Shown: piece after piece, positions 26,031 to 35,176 of the stretch | How positions within the stretch are numbered: position 1 is the stretch's first letter | Layout of the letters: the number at the start of each line of letters is the position of its first letter | Assembly: GCF_004765785.1 (NCBI RefSeq) | Contig: NZ_SBIT01000001.1 | Coordinates: 62,001 to 126,000, forward strand | From: Halorussus ruber | GTDB lineage: Archaea > Halobacteriota > Halobacteria > Halobacteriales > Haladaptataceae | Length of the DNA stretch: 64,000 nucleotides | Direction of reading: 5' to 3' | Translations under genes and position numbers: made by a program | Notes under the pieces: generated by a model | The model's input: only the letters and a program-made list of their open reading frames with translations | Databases searched by the model: none | Told to the model about the DNA's origin: nothing

Positions 26031-26427
26031 ACTAAAATCAAGGCTCCTCGACCACCGTAAACGTATCGACCGATTAACATTCTGCCATGTTCCGAAACCG
26101 GTGGCGGGCGGCCGGATAGGTTGGGCCTACTCAAGTACTCCTCCGGTTGGCTGACTACTTTCGCCACGGTCTGGGTACTCTTATTAGGGTGCGGGTGATA
26201 CATTTGAGCGACAACCCATAGCCGTGAATCCGCCTTTTATACGGTCGGATTCCGGTGCGATTAATTTCGACCAGAGGCATCAAAGTGCAAATTAAATTGG
26301 AGTAGTCCAACTGGGACAGCAAAGGTTAAACCGGAGGCTTCAGAATGAAATCGCCGTCACGAATGATACGAACTACACCACTCGCGGGAGCGGAATTCGA
26401 CAGACAGAGACCCGAGGTGACCCACGC
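26031..26427. other. upstream region of the ribonucleotide reductase gene
   Basis: This 397-base region has no supported gene. It contains an inverted repeat around a TATA-like sequence (26226-26252) and a second AT-rich site, gcaaattaaattgg (about 26287-26300). If the first is the promoter, the mRNA has a leader of about 160 bases. Confidence 0.55.
26226..26252 (+). promoter_or_regulatory. inverted repeat flanking a TATA-like box upstream of nrdJ
   Basis: GAATCCG (26226-26232) and CGGATTC (26246-26252) are perfect 7-base arms around CCTTTTATACGGT, whose TTTTATA resembles a TATA box. The geometry recalls the trp promoter in this window and suggests a repressor site controlling deoxyribonucleotide synthesis. 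It does not match an NrdR box as known from bacteria. Confidence 0.45.
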
Positions 26428-29400
26428 ATGAGCGGTGCGGGCGAACTCACGGCCGACGAACTCACTCTCCCCATCAAGCGAACCGAAGGCGAGACGCTCG
26501 AAGAGCGGCTCACCGGCAACGCCTATCACAACATCCTCCCGGCGCGCTACCTCCGGAAGAACGCCGACGGGGACCTCATCGAGGAGCAGGAGGACCTCTT
26601 CCCGCGCGTCGCCGAGAACATCGCGCTGGCCGAGGCCGTCTACGAGGCCGAGAACCGCGACGAGGAGATTACGGTCACGCCCGACCAGCTCAAGCCCGAC
26701 CACCCTCGGCGCGACGAACTCGCCGCGGAAGTGTTCGGCAAGGGCACCACGGCCGACGACGACGCCGAAACCACCCTCTCCATCTACAACGTCAACAAGT
26801 TCGCTTACGAGACGGTGGTTCCGGACCTCCCCGACGAGATTCGAGACCACGTCGAGGACGTGCGCGAGGAGTTCCAGACGCTGATGGAGGATCTCTCGTT
26901 CATGCCGAACTCGCCGACGCTGATGAACGCGGGCGACGAACTCCAGCAGCTCTCGGCCTGCTTCGTGGACTCGCCGGGCGACGACATCACCGACATCCAC
27001 CAGACCGCCAAGGAGGCCGCCGAGGTCTTCCAGTCCGGCGGCGGCATGGGCTACGCCTTCTGGAAACTCCGACCCTACGGCGACGCGGTGGGTAGCACGG
27101 GCGGCATCGCCTCCGGCCCCATCACCTTCATGCGGACCTATGACCAGATGTGCGAGACCATCGCGCAGGGCGGTGCCCGGCGTGGTGCCCAGATGGGCGT
27201 CATGCGCGTCTCCCACCCCGACGTCATCCAGTTCATTCACGCCAAGAACAAGGACGTGAGCCTCGCGCACACCCTCCGCCTGAACGACCCCGACGACTAC
27301 ACCCACAACTCGTTCAAGGAGGCCCTCGAAGAGGCCCGCGAACTCATCGACGACGAGGGTCGCGTGCCCAAGCACCTCCGGAACGCCGCCGAGGGTCACC
27401 TCTCGAACTTCAACATCTCGGTCGGCGTCACCGACGACTTCATGGACGCGGTCAAGAACGGCGAGGAGTTCACCTTCACCAACCCTCGCACGGAGGAGCC
27501 GCACATCGCCACCGAACACACCAAGGAACTCTACGAGATGTTCGGCCTCGGCGAACACGTCGAGGTCGGCGAGGAGCTTTCGGTTCCGGCCGAACTCGTC
27601 TGGGACCGCATCGTGGACGGTGCCCACGAGAACGGCGAACCCGGCGTCATCTACCTCGAACGGGTCAACAAGGAGCACTCCTTCGACGTGGAGAAACACC
27701 CCGACCACCAGATTCTGGCGACTAATCCGTGCTTGACTGGTGATATGGAAGTCGCCGTTGCTGGTGATGAAGTGTCAGTTCCAATTTCGGAGCTTACAGA
27801 TGAGAATGAACTAGAACTGTTGGCACTGACTGATGATGGGGAAGTAGTGACTGCACGAGGAGTTAATCCACGTCTTACAAAGAAGGATGCAGACATCCTT
27901 GAATTGACCACTGATAAAGGAACAAAACTCCGCCTCACTCCAGATCATGAGGTCCAGTTGGAAAGTGGTGACTGGGTAGAGGCTCAAAACCTTGAGCAAG
28001 GTGATGAGCTTGCTTTCCACGAATCCGGAAACTGGTCTTTCACTACCGAACCCAAAACCCTCAGCGATGGTGGCGATACGCTAACTTGGTCACAAGAGAA
28101 CGGAGGCATTCCAGAACATGGGTTTGAAACAGTCTGCGTTGAATCTATTACGGAAGCCGGAACGGAAGACGTGTACGACATTACCGTTCCGAGACATCAC
28201 AACTTCTTCGCTGGCAATGTTAGTGAACAGGATGGGCCACCCCTCTTCGTCAACGTTCACAACTGCGGTGAACAGCCATTGGAGGAGTACGAGGCCTGTA
28301 ACCTCGGGCACATCAACCTCTCGACGCTGGCCGACACAGACGCCCCAGACTGGCGCGTCTGGTACGACGAACACGGCGACGAGTACGACGATTTCGAGGA
28401 GGCAGTAGACGCCTTCCTCGCCGACGCGATGGCGTGGGACGACTTCGACCACCGCATCGAGTACGGCACGCGCTTCCTCGAGAACGTCGTCACGATGTCG
28501 GACTTCCCGGTCGAGAAGATCGAGCAGAAGGTCCGCGAGATGCGCAAAATCGGCCTCGGCGTCATGGGGCTGGCCCAGCTCTACATCCAGCTCGGCGTCG
28601 AGTACGGCAGCGAGGCCGGAAACGAAATCGCTCGCCAGTTGATGCGCTATATCAACCACGAGAGCAAGTGGGCCTCCCACGAACTCGCCGAGGAGCGCGG
28701 CTCCTTCGACGAGTGGGACAACAGCAAGTACGCCGACCCCACCGAGTACCGCGAGTGGTTCGAGAAGCAGACCGGCCTCGACGCCGACAACTGGGAGGAC
28801 GGCTTCCCGGTCCGGAACCACAACACGACGACGATTGCCCCCACGGGGACCACCTCGATGGTCGGCAACACCACGGGCGGGTGTGAACCCATCTACAACG
28901 TCGCCTACTACAAGAACGTCTCCGACGACGTGCAGGGCGACGAGATGCTCGTGGAGTTCGACGACTACTTCCTCCGCGTGCTGGAGGACAACGACATCGA
29001 CGTCGAGGAGGTCAAGCAGGAGGCCCAAGACCAGATGGCGGCAAACGAGTTCGACGGCGTCGAGGGCCTCGAAACCGTGCCGGACGCTATCGGCGAGCTG
29101 TTCGTCGTGACCTCCGACCTCACCGGCAAGGAACACGCCGCAGTCCAGTGCGCCTGTCAGGAGGGCGTGGACTCGGCAATCTCGAAGACCTGCAACTTCC
29201 CGAACGACGCCAGCAAGGAGGACATGCGCGAGGTCTACGAGTACATCTACGACAACGGCGGCAAGGGCGTGACCGTCTACCGCGACGGCACTCGGTCCAA
29301 GCAGGTGCTGACGACCCGCGCCGACAACAAGGAGTTCGCCGACGAGTCCGAAGCGGCCGAGCAGTTGGTCGAGCAGATCGAGGAGGTCTTCGGCGGTATC

Positions 29401-30093
29401 GAAGGCTTCCTCGACAACGAGGACGTCCGGGCCGCCCTCGACCGCGAGGTCGAATCCATCCTCGAAGTCGCAGACGGCGAGGACGGCGAAGGTCCCTACG
29501 CCAGCAAGCGACCCCGACCCGACGTGCTTCACGGCATCACTCAGCGCATCGACACCGGGTACGGCAAGCTCTACGTCAACATCAACGAGGACGACCAGGG
29601 CCGACCCTTCGAGCTGTTCGCCAACATCGGCAACTCCGGCGGCTTCACCGCCTCCTTCACCGAGGCGCTGGCCAAGACCATCTCGACCGCGCTCCGGTCG
29701 GGCGTGGACCCCGAGGAGATCGCCGACGAGCTACAGGGCATTCGTAGCCCGAAGGTCGCGTGGGACAAGGGCGAGCAGATCAACTCCATCCCCGACGCCA
29801 TCGGCACCGCGATGCGCCGGTACCTCGACGGCGAAGTCGAGAAAGCCTACCCCCAGCAGCAGAACCTCACCGAAGTCGAGGAGGAAGTCGAAGAGGGCGA
29901 GGCCGCGGCGAACGCGCAGGCTGACACCGGTCCGGAAACCGACGGCGGCGCGGTTGCGGCCAGCAAGGAGGCCGACCAGCAGGACATCATCGACTCGGGC
30001 GAGAGTCCGGAGTGTCCCGACTGCGGGTCGCTGTCGCTGTACTATTCGGAAGGCTGCAAGACCTGCGAGTCCTGCGGCTGGAGTGAGTGCTGA
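26428..30093 (+). CDS. nrdJ: adenosylcobalamin-dependent (class II) ribonucleotide reductase with intein
   Basis: The 1221-residue precursor consists of about 1043 extein residues plus a 178-residue intein (435-612). The enzyme reduces ribonucleotides using a cobalamin-generated thiyl radical. Visible family blocks are SACFVDSPGDDITDIHQTAK, GGGMGYAFWKLRP, the active-site NPC/GEQPLEEYEACNLG (split by the intein) and NTTTIAPTGTTSMVGNTTGG. A C-terminal zinc ribbon (CPDCGSLSLYYSEGCKTCES, ending CGWSEC) carries the cysteines that re-reduce the active site. The ATG at 26428 follows ACCCACGC. No NrdB-type small subunit adjoins it, as expected for class II. Confidence 0.95.
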   Translation: MSGAGELTADELTLPIKRTEGETLEERLTGNAYHNILPARYLRKNADGDLIEEQEDLFPRVAENIALAEAVYEAENRDEEITVTPDQLKPDHPRRDELAAEVFGKGTTADDDAETTLSIYNVNKFAYETVVPDLPDEIRDHVEDVREEFQTLMEDLSFMPNSPTLMNAGDELQQLSACFVDSPGDDITDIHQTAKEAAEVFQSGGGMGYAFWKLRPYGDAVGSTGGIASGPITFMRTYDQMCETIAQGGARRGAQMGVMRVSHPDVIQFIHAKNKDVSLAHTLRLNDPDDYTHNSFKEALEEARELIDDEGRVPKHLRNAAEGHLSNFNISVGVTDDFMDAVKNGEEFTFTNPRTEEPHIATEHTKELYEMFGLGEHVEVGEELSVPAELVWDRIVDGAHENGEPGVIYLERVNKEHSFDVEKHPDHQILATNPCLTGDMEVAVAGDEVSVPISELTDENELELLALTDDGEVVTARGVNPRLTKKDADILELTTDKGTKLRLTPDHEVQLESGDWVEAQNLEQGDELAFHESGNWSFTTEPKTLSDGGDTLTWSQENGGIPEHGFETVCVESITEAGTEDVYDITVPRHHNFFAGNVSEQDGPPLFVNVHNCGEQPLEEYEACNLGHINLSTLADTDAPDWRVWYDEHGDEYDDFEEAVDAFLADAMAWDDFDHRIEYGTRFLENVVTMSDFPVEKIEQKVREMRKIGLGVMGLAQLYIQLGVEYGSEAGNEIARQLMRYINHESKWASHELAEERGSFDEWDNSKYADPTEYREWFEKQTGLDADNWEDGFPVRNHNTTTIAPTGTTSMVGNTTGGCEPIYNVAYYKNVSDDVQGDEMLVEFDDYFLRVLEDNDIDVEEVKQEAQDQMAANEFDGVEGLETVPDAIGELFVVTSDLTGKEHAAVQCACQEGVDSAISKTCNFPNDASKEDMREVYEYIYDNGGKGVTVYRDGTRSKQVLTTRADNKEFADESEAAEQLVEQIEEVFGGIEGFLDNEDVRAALDREVESILEVADGEDGEGPYASKRPRPDVLHGITQRIDTGYGKLYVNINEDDQGRPFELFANIGNSGGFTASFTEALAKTISTALRSGVDPEEIADELQGIRSPKVAWDKGEQINSIPDAIGTAMRRYLDGEVEKAYPQQQNLTEVEEEVEEGEAAANAQADTGPETDGGAVAASKEADQQDIIDSGESPECPDCGSLSLYYSEGCKTCESCGWSEC
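27730..28263 (+). mobile_element. mini-intein in nrdJ at the catalytic cysteine
   Basis: The insertion begins Cys (CLTGDMEVAVAGDEVSVPI) and ends VNVHN followed by Cys613 of the extein. Block B is LRLTPDHEVQLESGDWVEA and block F is VYDITVPRHHNFFAGN. The length of 178 residues leaves no room for a LAGLIDADG homing endonuclease. The segment is visibly poorer in G and C than the rest of nrdJ. Between block F and the terminal VHN it has about a dozen extra residues (SEQDGPPLF). The site lies directly before the radical-bearing Cys of NPCGE. Confidence 0.95.
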
Positions 30094-30233
30094 CTACCGA
30101 ATAACTTCGGTCTAACACTCGATTTTTCGCTCTGCGGCCAGAGACGTTACGTGACCGAACAGCATAGCCACCTGTCGGTCATGGGTGTCAACTGGGGAAC
30201 GGGTGGACTGTCTCGATACCGGGAGGCGTCCGC

Positions 30234-31544
30234 GTGCAGGACGTGACTGACGCCGTCTCGGACGCTGGCTCGCTCCGACGCGGAGCGCTACTGGTCGGTG
30301 CGGGCCTCCTGCTCGTCGTCGCGGCGTTCGGCGGCAGTTGGGCGCTCGCGCCGGACGCCAGCGTCGGGGGCCTCGACGGAAACGTCACCACGCTCGTCGG
30401 CGTGCAGGGGCCGGGACCGAACGGCAACGTGACCGCGCTCGACGGTCGAGGAGACGTGCGGTGGTCGCTGGGGGACATCATCAGCTATCAGGACGTCTCG
30501 CACCTCGAAAACGGGTCCGTGCTGGCGACGTACGCCGCGAAGTATCCGCGGGCCTGCGGCCCCTACGAGTCGCCCTGCAAGCGCACCGGGGTTCGAATCA
30601 TCGACCCTCCCATCGAACCGCCGTCTTCCCCGACCGCCGGGGACCCCGAAATCGTCTACGAGTGGAGCTATCCGGTCCGGACCCGCAGGAACAGCGAGGT
30701 CCACGACGCCGAGCTGCTCCCCTCGGGCAACCTGCTGGTCGCCGACATGGAGTACGAGAGCCTCTTCGTCCTGAATCCCCGGACCCGTAACCGGGTCTGG
30801 ACGTGGAACGCCAGCGAGTTCTACGACGCGCCCGCCGACCCGACCGAGACCGACTGGCTCCACATCAACGACGTGGACCGCATCGGCGAGGGCCGGTACC
30901 TGGCCTCGGTCCGCAACGAGAACGAACTGGTCGTCGTCGAGCGCGGGAAGGGCGTCGTGGACGTCATCAACGAGGACGGCGACCCGGACGTGCTGAACCG
31001 CCAGCACAACCCCCACTGGCTCGGCGAGGGCGCGGTGCTGGTCGCCGACTCCGAGAACCACCGCGTGGTCGAACTCCACGAGAACGAGACGACCGGCGAG
31101 TGGGAGGTCGCGTGGTCGGTGGCGACGGTTGGCGGCATCGACCTCGACTGGCCCCGCGACGCCGACCGCCTGCCCAACGGCCACACCCTGATAACCGACA
31201 GCCGAAACAACCGCGTGGTCGAGATCACCCGCGACGGGCAGGTGGCGGCGAGCTATCGCGTCCCCTCGCTCCCCTACGAGGCCGACCGCGTGCCCTACGG
31301 CGAGCGCCGAGGAGAACCCTACCGAACCGGCCGCCGGGCCGAGAGCGGACTCCTCGACGGGCGGATTCCGGTCCTCTCGACGCTGCTCGCTGGCGCGCGC
31401 CACGTCGTCCCGATTCCGTTCTGGGTGTCGGAGATGCACCTCCTCGTTGTCGGAGTCGCGGGTGTGCTTTGGCTGTGGGGTGGAGTGTCGATGATTCGCG
31501 GGGTGAGGGAAAAGAGTGCGGCGCGGGAATCGGGAGGGAAATAG
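30234..31544 (+). CDS. membrane-anchored arylsulfotransferase-like beta-propeller protein
   Basis: The 436-residue protein has an N-terminal signal-anchor (about 15-38), an extracytoplasmic beta-propeller with repeated blades (SGNLLVADMEYESLFVLNP, GAVLVADSENHRVVELHEN, NGHTLITDSRNNRVVEI), and a C-terminal membrane helix (about 397-420). The blade pattern and HDAELLPSGN fit arylsulfotransferase (ASST) family proteins. The sulfotransfer chemistry is not established for the archaeal members, so the name is by family only. The start is GTG at 30234; the upstream ATG at 30181 is not in frame. The gene stands alone. Confidence 0.75.
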   Translation: MQDVTDAVSDAGSLRRGALLVGAGLLLVVAAFGGSWALAPDASVGGLDGNVTTLVGVQGPGPNGNVTALDGRGDVRWSLGDIISYQDVSHLENGSVLATYAAKYPRACGPYESPCKRTGVRIIDPPIEPPSSPTAGDPEIVYEWSYPVRTRRNSEVHDAELLPSGNLLVADMEYESLFVLNPRTRNRVWTWNASEFYDAPADPTETDWLHINDVDRIGEGRYLASVRNENELVVVERGKGVVDVINEDGDPDVLNRQHNPHWLGEGAVLVADSENHRVVELHENETTGEWEVAWSVATVGGIDLDWPRDADRLPNGHTLITDSRNNRVVEITRDGQVAASYRVPSLPYEADRVPYGERRGEPYRTGRRAESGLLDGRIPVLSTLLAGARHVVPIPFWVSEMHLLVVGVAGVLWLWGGVSMIRGVREKSAARESGGK

Positions 31545-31592
31545 CGATTTCGCTGGCGAGGGGTTTTTGGACGTGAACGAGGAGGTTCGGGT

Positions 31593-31712
31593 ATGAGCGA
31601 AGACGGCGGCCGCCCGTGTCCCATCTGTGGAGAGCCGATGTACTCCCGCCATTGCAAGTACGTCTGCCCGCAACACGGCGTTGTATACGATTGCTCGGAC
31701 ACGTTTTACTGA
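31593..31712 (+). CDS. 39-residue CPxCG zinc-finger micro-protein
   Basis: The frame reads MSEDGGRPCPICGEPMYSRH, then a second Cys/His cluster C-K-Y-V-C-P-Q-H-G and the end D-C-S-D-T-F-Y. CPICG and CPQHG give one treble-clef or ribbon-like zinc site. It matches the pattern of conserved haloarchaeal small zinc-finger proteins (I recall an HVO_2901-type family with this ending; not verified). It starts 48 bases after the ASST-like gene, and a purine-rich GGAGG precedes the ATG. The function of this family is unknown; related micro-proteins affect biofilm and stress phenotypes in Haloferax. Confidence 0.8.
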   Translation: MSEDGGRPCPICGEPMYSRHCKYVCPQHGVVYDCSDTFY

Positions 31713-31734
31713 CGGTGATTTCGGGGCCAGATGT

Positions 31735-32412
31735 TCACCGCCGAACGCTCACGGCCCGGTAGGCAGGCCCGGCGAGGAGCGCCGCGGCGACGGCGGCGGC
31801 CGCGGCGACGAGTTCCCAACTGACCGCGTTCAGGCCCGCCGTCGAGAGCGTGTCGAGCGAACTCCCGGCCAGCACGGCCGCGACGGTCCACGGAATCTCG
31901 CCGATCGCGGTTCCGGCGACGAACGCGCCGGTCGAGACGCCCGAGAGGCCCGCGGCCGCCGAGACGGGGTCGGAGGGCGCGGGGGCGAGTCGGGAGGCCA
32001 CCATCCCGCGGAGGTCGCCCGCGGCGGCGAAGAACCGCTCGCCGGAGTCGCCGAGGCGCGCGACCAGTCCCGACCCCCATCCTGACCGCTTTCCCTCTCC
32101 CGACCCCGAACCCACGTATCGCGCGGCGAGGAAGGGCAGGAGCGCGCTCCCGGTCGTTCCGGCGAGGGCGACGGGGAACCCCCAGACGGGACCGTAGGCG
32201 TAGCCCGCCAGCACGGCGACCAGCGTGGTCGGCCACGCGAACAGCGGCCGGACGAGGTAGACGAGGACGAGGAGCGCGCCGAACATCGCGGGGCGGTCCG
32301 CGAGGTCGCGGGCGACCCCGAGCAGTCGGTCGGGACCGGCGAGCAGGCTGGCGACCGCGACGACCGCGAGGAGGGCGAGTCCGGCGATTTGTCGGCGCGC
32401 GACGTCGGCCAT
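31735..32412 (-). CDS. TVP38/TMEM64 (VTT-domain) membrane protein
   Basis: The 225-residue protein has five or six hydrophobic segments. The core RPLFAWPTTLVAVLAGYAYG and GFPVALAGTTGSALLPFLAAR are the VTT/SNARE-associated-domain signature with its central glycines. A variable basic loop (about 100-125) and the re-entrant segment GTAIGEIPWTVAAVLAG follow. Proteins of this superfamily move lipids across membranes in eukaryotes; archaeal function is not known. Start MADVARRQIAG at 32412. Confidence 0.85.
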   Translation of the reverse strand: MADVARRQIAGLALLAVVAVASLLAGPDRLLGVARDLADRPAMFGALLVLVYLVRPLFAWPTTLVAVLAGYAYGPVWGFPVALAGTTGSALLPFLAARYVGSGSGEGKRSGWGSGLVARLGDSGERFFAAAGDLRGMVASRLAPAPSDPVSAAAGLSGVSTGAFVAGTAIGEIPWTVAAVLAGSSLDTLSTAGLNAVSWELVAAAAAVAAALLAGPAYRAVSVRR

Positions 32413-32625
32413 CGCGGGTGGGTTTCTGCTGGGTCGGTATCTTCTTTTTGGGTCCGGGTTCTCGACCTTCGGACGAATGCACGCTCGTTGGACGTCAGTT
32501 GGGGTGGTGGCTGCAACGACTGTGGAGAGGCGAGTCCAGCGACCTGTCGACGTGCATTCCGACGGATTCGGTGCAGGACGAATATATCGTAAATCAAGTG
32601 TATCGTGAGAAGCTACCGTCCCCCA

Positions 32626-33378
32626 ATGAAGCGATTGAAATCGGTACTACTGATACTCGCGGTCGTAACCGTTGCGTTCTCCGGCGTGACGACGGGGGTC
32701 ATCCTCCAAGATGCTCCCGAAGCGGACGCCACATCGACCACCGCCACGGCTACAACCGCATCGACTACCGCCACGGCTACAACCGCATCGACTACCGCCA
32801 CGACAGCCACCGCGGCCACGACGGCGACGACCACCGCGGCCGCGGCGTGCGACCCCTCGGATGACGGACCACAGCTGCGAGCGGCCCGGTTGTACACCCG
32901 AGACACCAACATCGCACCGGACGACCCCGGTCGCATCTCGGGTTCGATTGCCAGCGGCGTGGCGAACACGTGTCCGACGCAGGTCGAAATTACTCTCCAC
33001 CTTCCCGATGGCGTCAGCGTCAGCGACGGTCAGACCACGTCGAGTTTCGTAGTCGAACCCGGCGAGGTTCAGGGATTCAGAACCGAGGTGTACAGCGACG
33101 ACCTCGGCACCAAAACCGTGCGAGCGTCCATCACCTACTTCCCGGTCGGTCATCGGGACATGGCCAAGAAGAAAGACGACCTCGCGTTGCAGTTCGAGGT
33201 GAGCGAGGAAACGAACTCGAAAGCACTCGGCGATGATTCGACCGCGACGGAGACGAAGCAGGACCCCGATGGCGGCATCGGGATTCCCGGCTTCTCGGTG
33301 ATTTCGGCGGTCGCTGGCCTTGCGCTCGCCGGACTTCTACTGGCAGGAAAGCAATATAGAGATGGCCAAAGAAATTAA
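32626..33378 (+). CDS. secreted surface protein with Thr/Ala linker and PGF-CTERM-like tail
   Basis: The 250-residue protein has a signal peptide (1-25, KRLKSVLLILAVVTVAFSGV). A Thr/Ala-rich low-complexity segment (about 35-70, likely O-glycosylated) is encoded by 27-base tandem repeats. A beta-rich domain (about 75-200) follows, then an Asp/Thr linker and GIPGFSVISAVAGLALAGLL plus a basic tail. That tail fits PGF-CTERM sorting by archaeosortase A. ATG at 32626 was preferred over GTG at 32605 because it places the basic residues directly before the hydrophobic core. Function unknown. Confidence 0.75.
   Translation: MKRLKSVLLILAVVTVAFSGVTTGVILQDAPEADATSTTATATTASTTATATTASTTATTATAATTATTTAAAACDPSDDGPQLRAARLYTRDTNIAPDDPGRISGSIASGVANTCPTQVEITLHLPDGVSVSDGQTTSSFVVEPGEVQGFRTEVYSDDLGTKTVRASITYFPVGHRDMAKKKDDLALQFEVSEETNSKALGDDSTATETKQDPDGGIGIPGFSVISAVAGLALAGLLLAGKQYRDGQRN
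32733..32813 (+). repeat. 27-base in-frame tandem repeat
   Basis: Units start at 32733, 32760 and 32787, with core ACCGCCACGGCTACAACCGC in the first two and a diverged third. Each unit encodes nine residues (S-T-T-A-T-A-T-T-A type) inside the Thr/Ala linker of the surface protein, so length variation between strains is likely. Confidence 0.85.
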
Positions 33379-33472
33379 ATACATATTTTTTATAAATCCA
33401 TAGTTATATATGGTTCCGACTCGACCGGCCCTCGCGCAACTTTTAATCTCGTCCGCGAGCGATTCGGAAGGG

Positions 33473-33877
33473 ATGGCCGACGACCTAGGTGAGCAATCGG
33501 CGGAAGACGAGAAGAGGGGTCCGGACCCCGACCCCGTGGAACTCGGCGTCGAACTCCTCTCGAAGCTCGAACACCCCGAACTCACGGTCGCCGAGGCGGT
33601 CGACCGCATCGAGACCGTCACTACTCACCCCGCGACCACCCGCAAGATTCTGGACGAGGCCGAGAAGCGCGGCTACATCGAGCGCGAGGAGGGCATCATC
33701 AAGACGACCGGGGGCGGCTACGTCAGTTATCAGAGCGAAGTCGTCACCAAGGAGGGCGACTTCTCGTGTCGGCGGTGCGGCGCGAGCATCTCGACTGGCT
33801 ACTTCATCAAACTCGACGCCGGAGAACACGGCGCGTTCGGCCCGGAGTGCATCCGGAAGGTCACGGGGCGGGACTGA
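33473..33877 (+). CDS. DUF5830 family protein with C-terminal zinc ribbon
   Basis: The 134-residue protein has an N-terminal winged-helix-like part (HPELTVAEAVDRIETV, then ILDEAEKRGYIERE) followed by a short ribbon with CRRCG and a distant single Cys (GPECIRKV). The pattern fits the haloarchaeal DUF5830 family; the role is unknown, perhaps DNA- or RNA-binding. The start at 33473 (MADDLGEQ) lies about 28 bases after the TATA-like ACTTTTAAT (about 33440-33448), which favours it over the ATG at 33410. Confidence 0.8.
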   Translation: MADDLGEQSAEDEKRGPDPDPVELGVELLSKLEHPELTVAEAVDRIETVTTHPATTRKILDEAEKRGYIEREEGIIKTTGGGYVSYQSEVVTKEGDFSCRRCGASISTGYFIKLDAGEHGAFGPECIRKVTGRD

Positions 33878-33880
33878 GAA

Positions 33881-35176
33881 CTACCGACCGCGGCTCAGTT
33901 CTTCGATGAGGGTTTCGAGGGTACGCTGTTGCTCGGCCAGCAGTTCGTTCTGGCGCTCGACGGCCTCGGTCAGCGCCGCCAACTGCTCGTCGGTGTCGTC
34001 GGCCTCCAGTTCCGAACTCGCGGGCTCGAAGCCCGAGTCGGCGAAGCCACCGTTCGCCTCCTCGGTGGCTCCGGCGTCCTCGGTGGTCCCGGCGGTGGCT
34101 TTGCCCGCCCGCGCGGAGTCGTCGGTCAGGTTCGGGTCGCCCGCCTCGTCACGCTCGTCGCGCTCGTCACGCTCGGCAGATTCGGCAGTTGCTCGTGCGT
34201 TGCCTGCGCTAGTGCTGGCAGTCGCGCCTGCATCGTCGCTGACGCTCGCGTCTGCACCGGAATCCGTGCCTGTGCTCGCATCTGCATCTGCGCTCGCCGC
34301 CGCGGCCTTCGCCGCCGCGTCGCTGGCCTCCTCGGCGCTGACCGACCCGTCGCCGCCGACCGACCCGTCGGCGCGCTCGCCGGTCGTCACGCTGTCGTCG
34401 TCCTCGACGATTGCGCCGTCGTCGTCGAGTTCCGGCGGATTGGCGTCGATGGGGTCCACGCCGCCCGCCAGCGGGTCGTTCTCGCTGGCCTCGCTCTCGG
34501 CGTCGGACTCGCCCTCCGCCTCGCCGGACTCCTCGGGTTCGGCGTGCTGGCTGGCGAACTCCTCGTAGGAACTCACGTCGTGGTGGGCCAACAGCGCGCG
34601 CTCGATTCGCTCGCGGACCTCGCGGGTCTGGTCGCTCGGGGTCTTGATGCGCTGGGGCCGACCGTCGGTTTCGAGGATGATCTGGGACGAGACGTTGCCC
34701 TCCTCGACGTCGAGGGCGGTCACGTCGTCGAAGTGGAACTCCTCGTAGTCCTCGTCCCAGACCGCCGCGCCGACGTGCTTGACGACGCGCTCGCTGGTGA
34801 TGACCAGCGTGAGTTCGCTGAACTGGTAGGTCTGCTTGACCGTCTCGTCGGGACCGGTCACGTCGGCGGCGTTCAACACGCCAGCCAGCACGGGGTGAAG
34901 GGCCTCGTAGAGGCGATTGGAGGGAATCTTGAACTTCTCGGTGCCCTCGATGCCGTAGTCGAGCTTGATGGCCGACTTGCGCCGCCCTTCCGAAATCTCG
35001 ATGCGCTCCGCCTCGTGGGGGTACTCCTCGACGGATTCGTCGCTCAGGAGTCCGTCCGCGCGATAGATGAGAGTTCGAGTTCGAGTCACGTAGAGGCCGT
35101 CCTCGCCGCCGAGCGAGACCTGCGCCGCGACCTGTTCGCCGTCTAGCCGGGACTGTACGATGCCGGGAACGCTCAT
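33881..35176 (-). CDS. DUF7115 family protein, PH-like domains with acidic linker
   Basis: The 431-residue protein has two consecutive beta-rich PH-like units in residues 1-190 (GEDGLYVTRTRTLIYRADGL; FSELTLVITSERVVKH; FDDVTALDVEEGNVSSQIIL). A long Asp/Ala/Ser/Glu low-complexity linker (about 210-370) and a C-terminal coiled coil (DEQLAALTEAVERQNELLAE) follow. It is conserved in haloarchaea as DUF7115 and has no known function. The linker is encoded by repetitive GC-rich DNA and is likely unstructured. Convergent with the DUF5830 gene, 3 bases apart. Confidence 0.8.
   Translation of the reverse strand: MSVPGIVQSRLDGEQVAAQVSLGGEDGLYVTRTRTLIYRADGLLSDESVEEYPHEAERIEISEGRRKSAIKLDYGIEGTEKFKIPSNRLYEALHPVLAGVLNAADVTGPDETVKQTYQFSELTLVITSERVVKHVGAAVWDEDYEEFHFDDVTALDVEEGNVSSQIILETDGRPQRIKTPSDQTREVRERIERALLAHHDVSSYEEFASQHAEPEESGEAEGESDAESEASENDPLAGGVDPIDANPPELDDDGAIVEDDDSVTTGERADGSVGGDGSVSAEEASDAAAKAAAASADADASTGTDSGADASVSDDAGATASTSAGNARATAESAERDERDERDEAGDPNLTDDSARAGKATAGTTEDAGATEEANGGFADSGFEPASSELEADDTDEQLAALTEAVERQNELLAEQQRTLETLIEELSRGR

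Noticed and set aside
26226-26252. Cobalamin riboswitch upstream of nrdJ
   Set aside because: The region is too short and lacks B12-box-like sequence; such riboswitches are not expected in haloarchaea.
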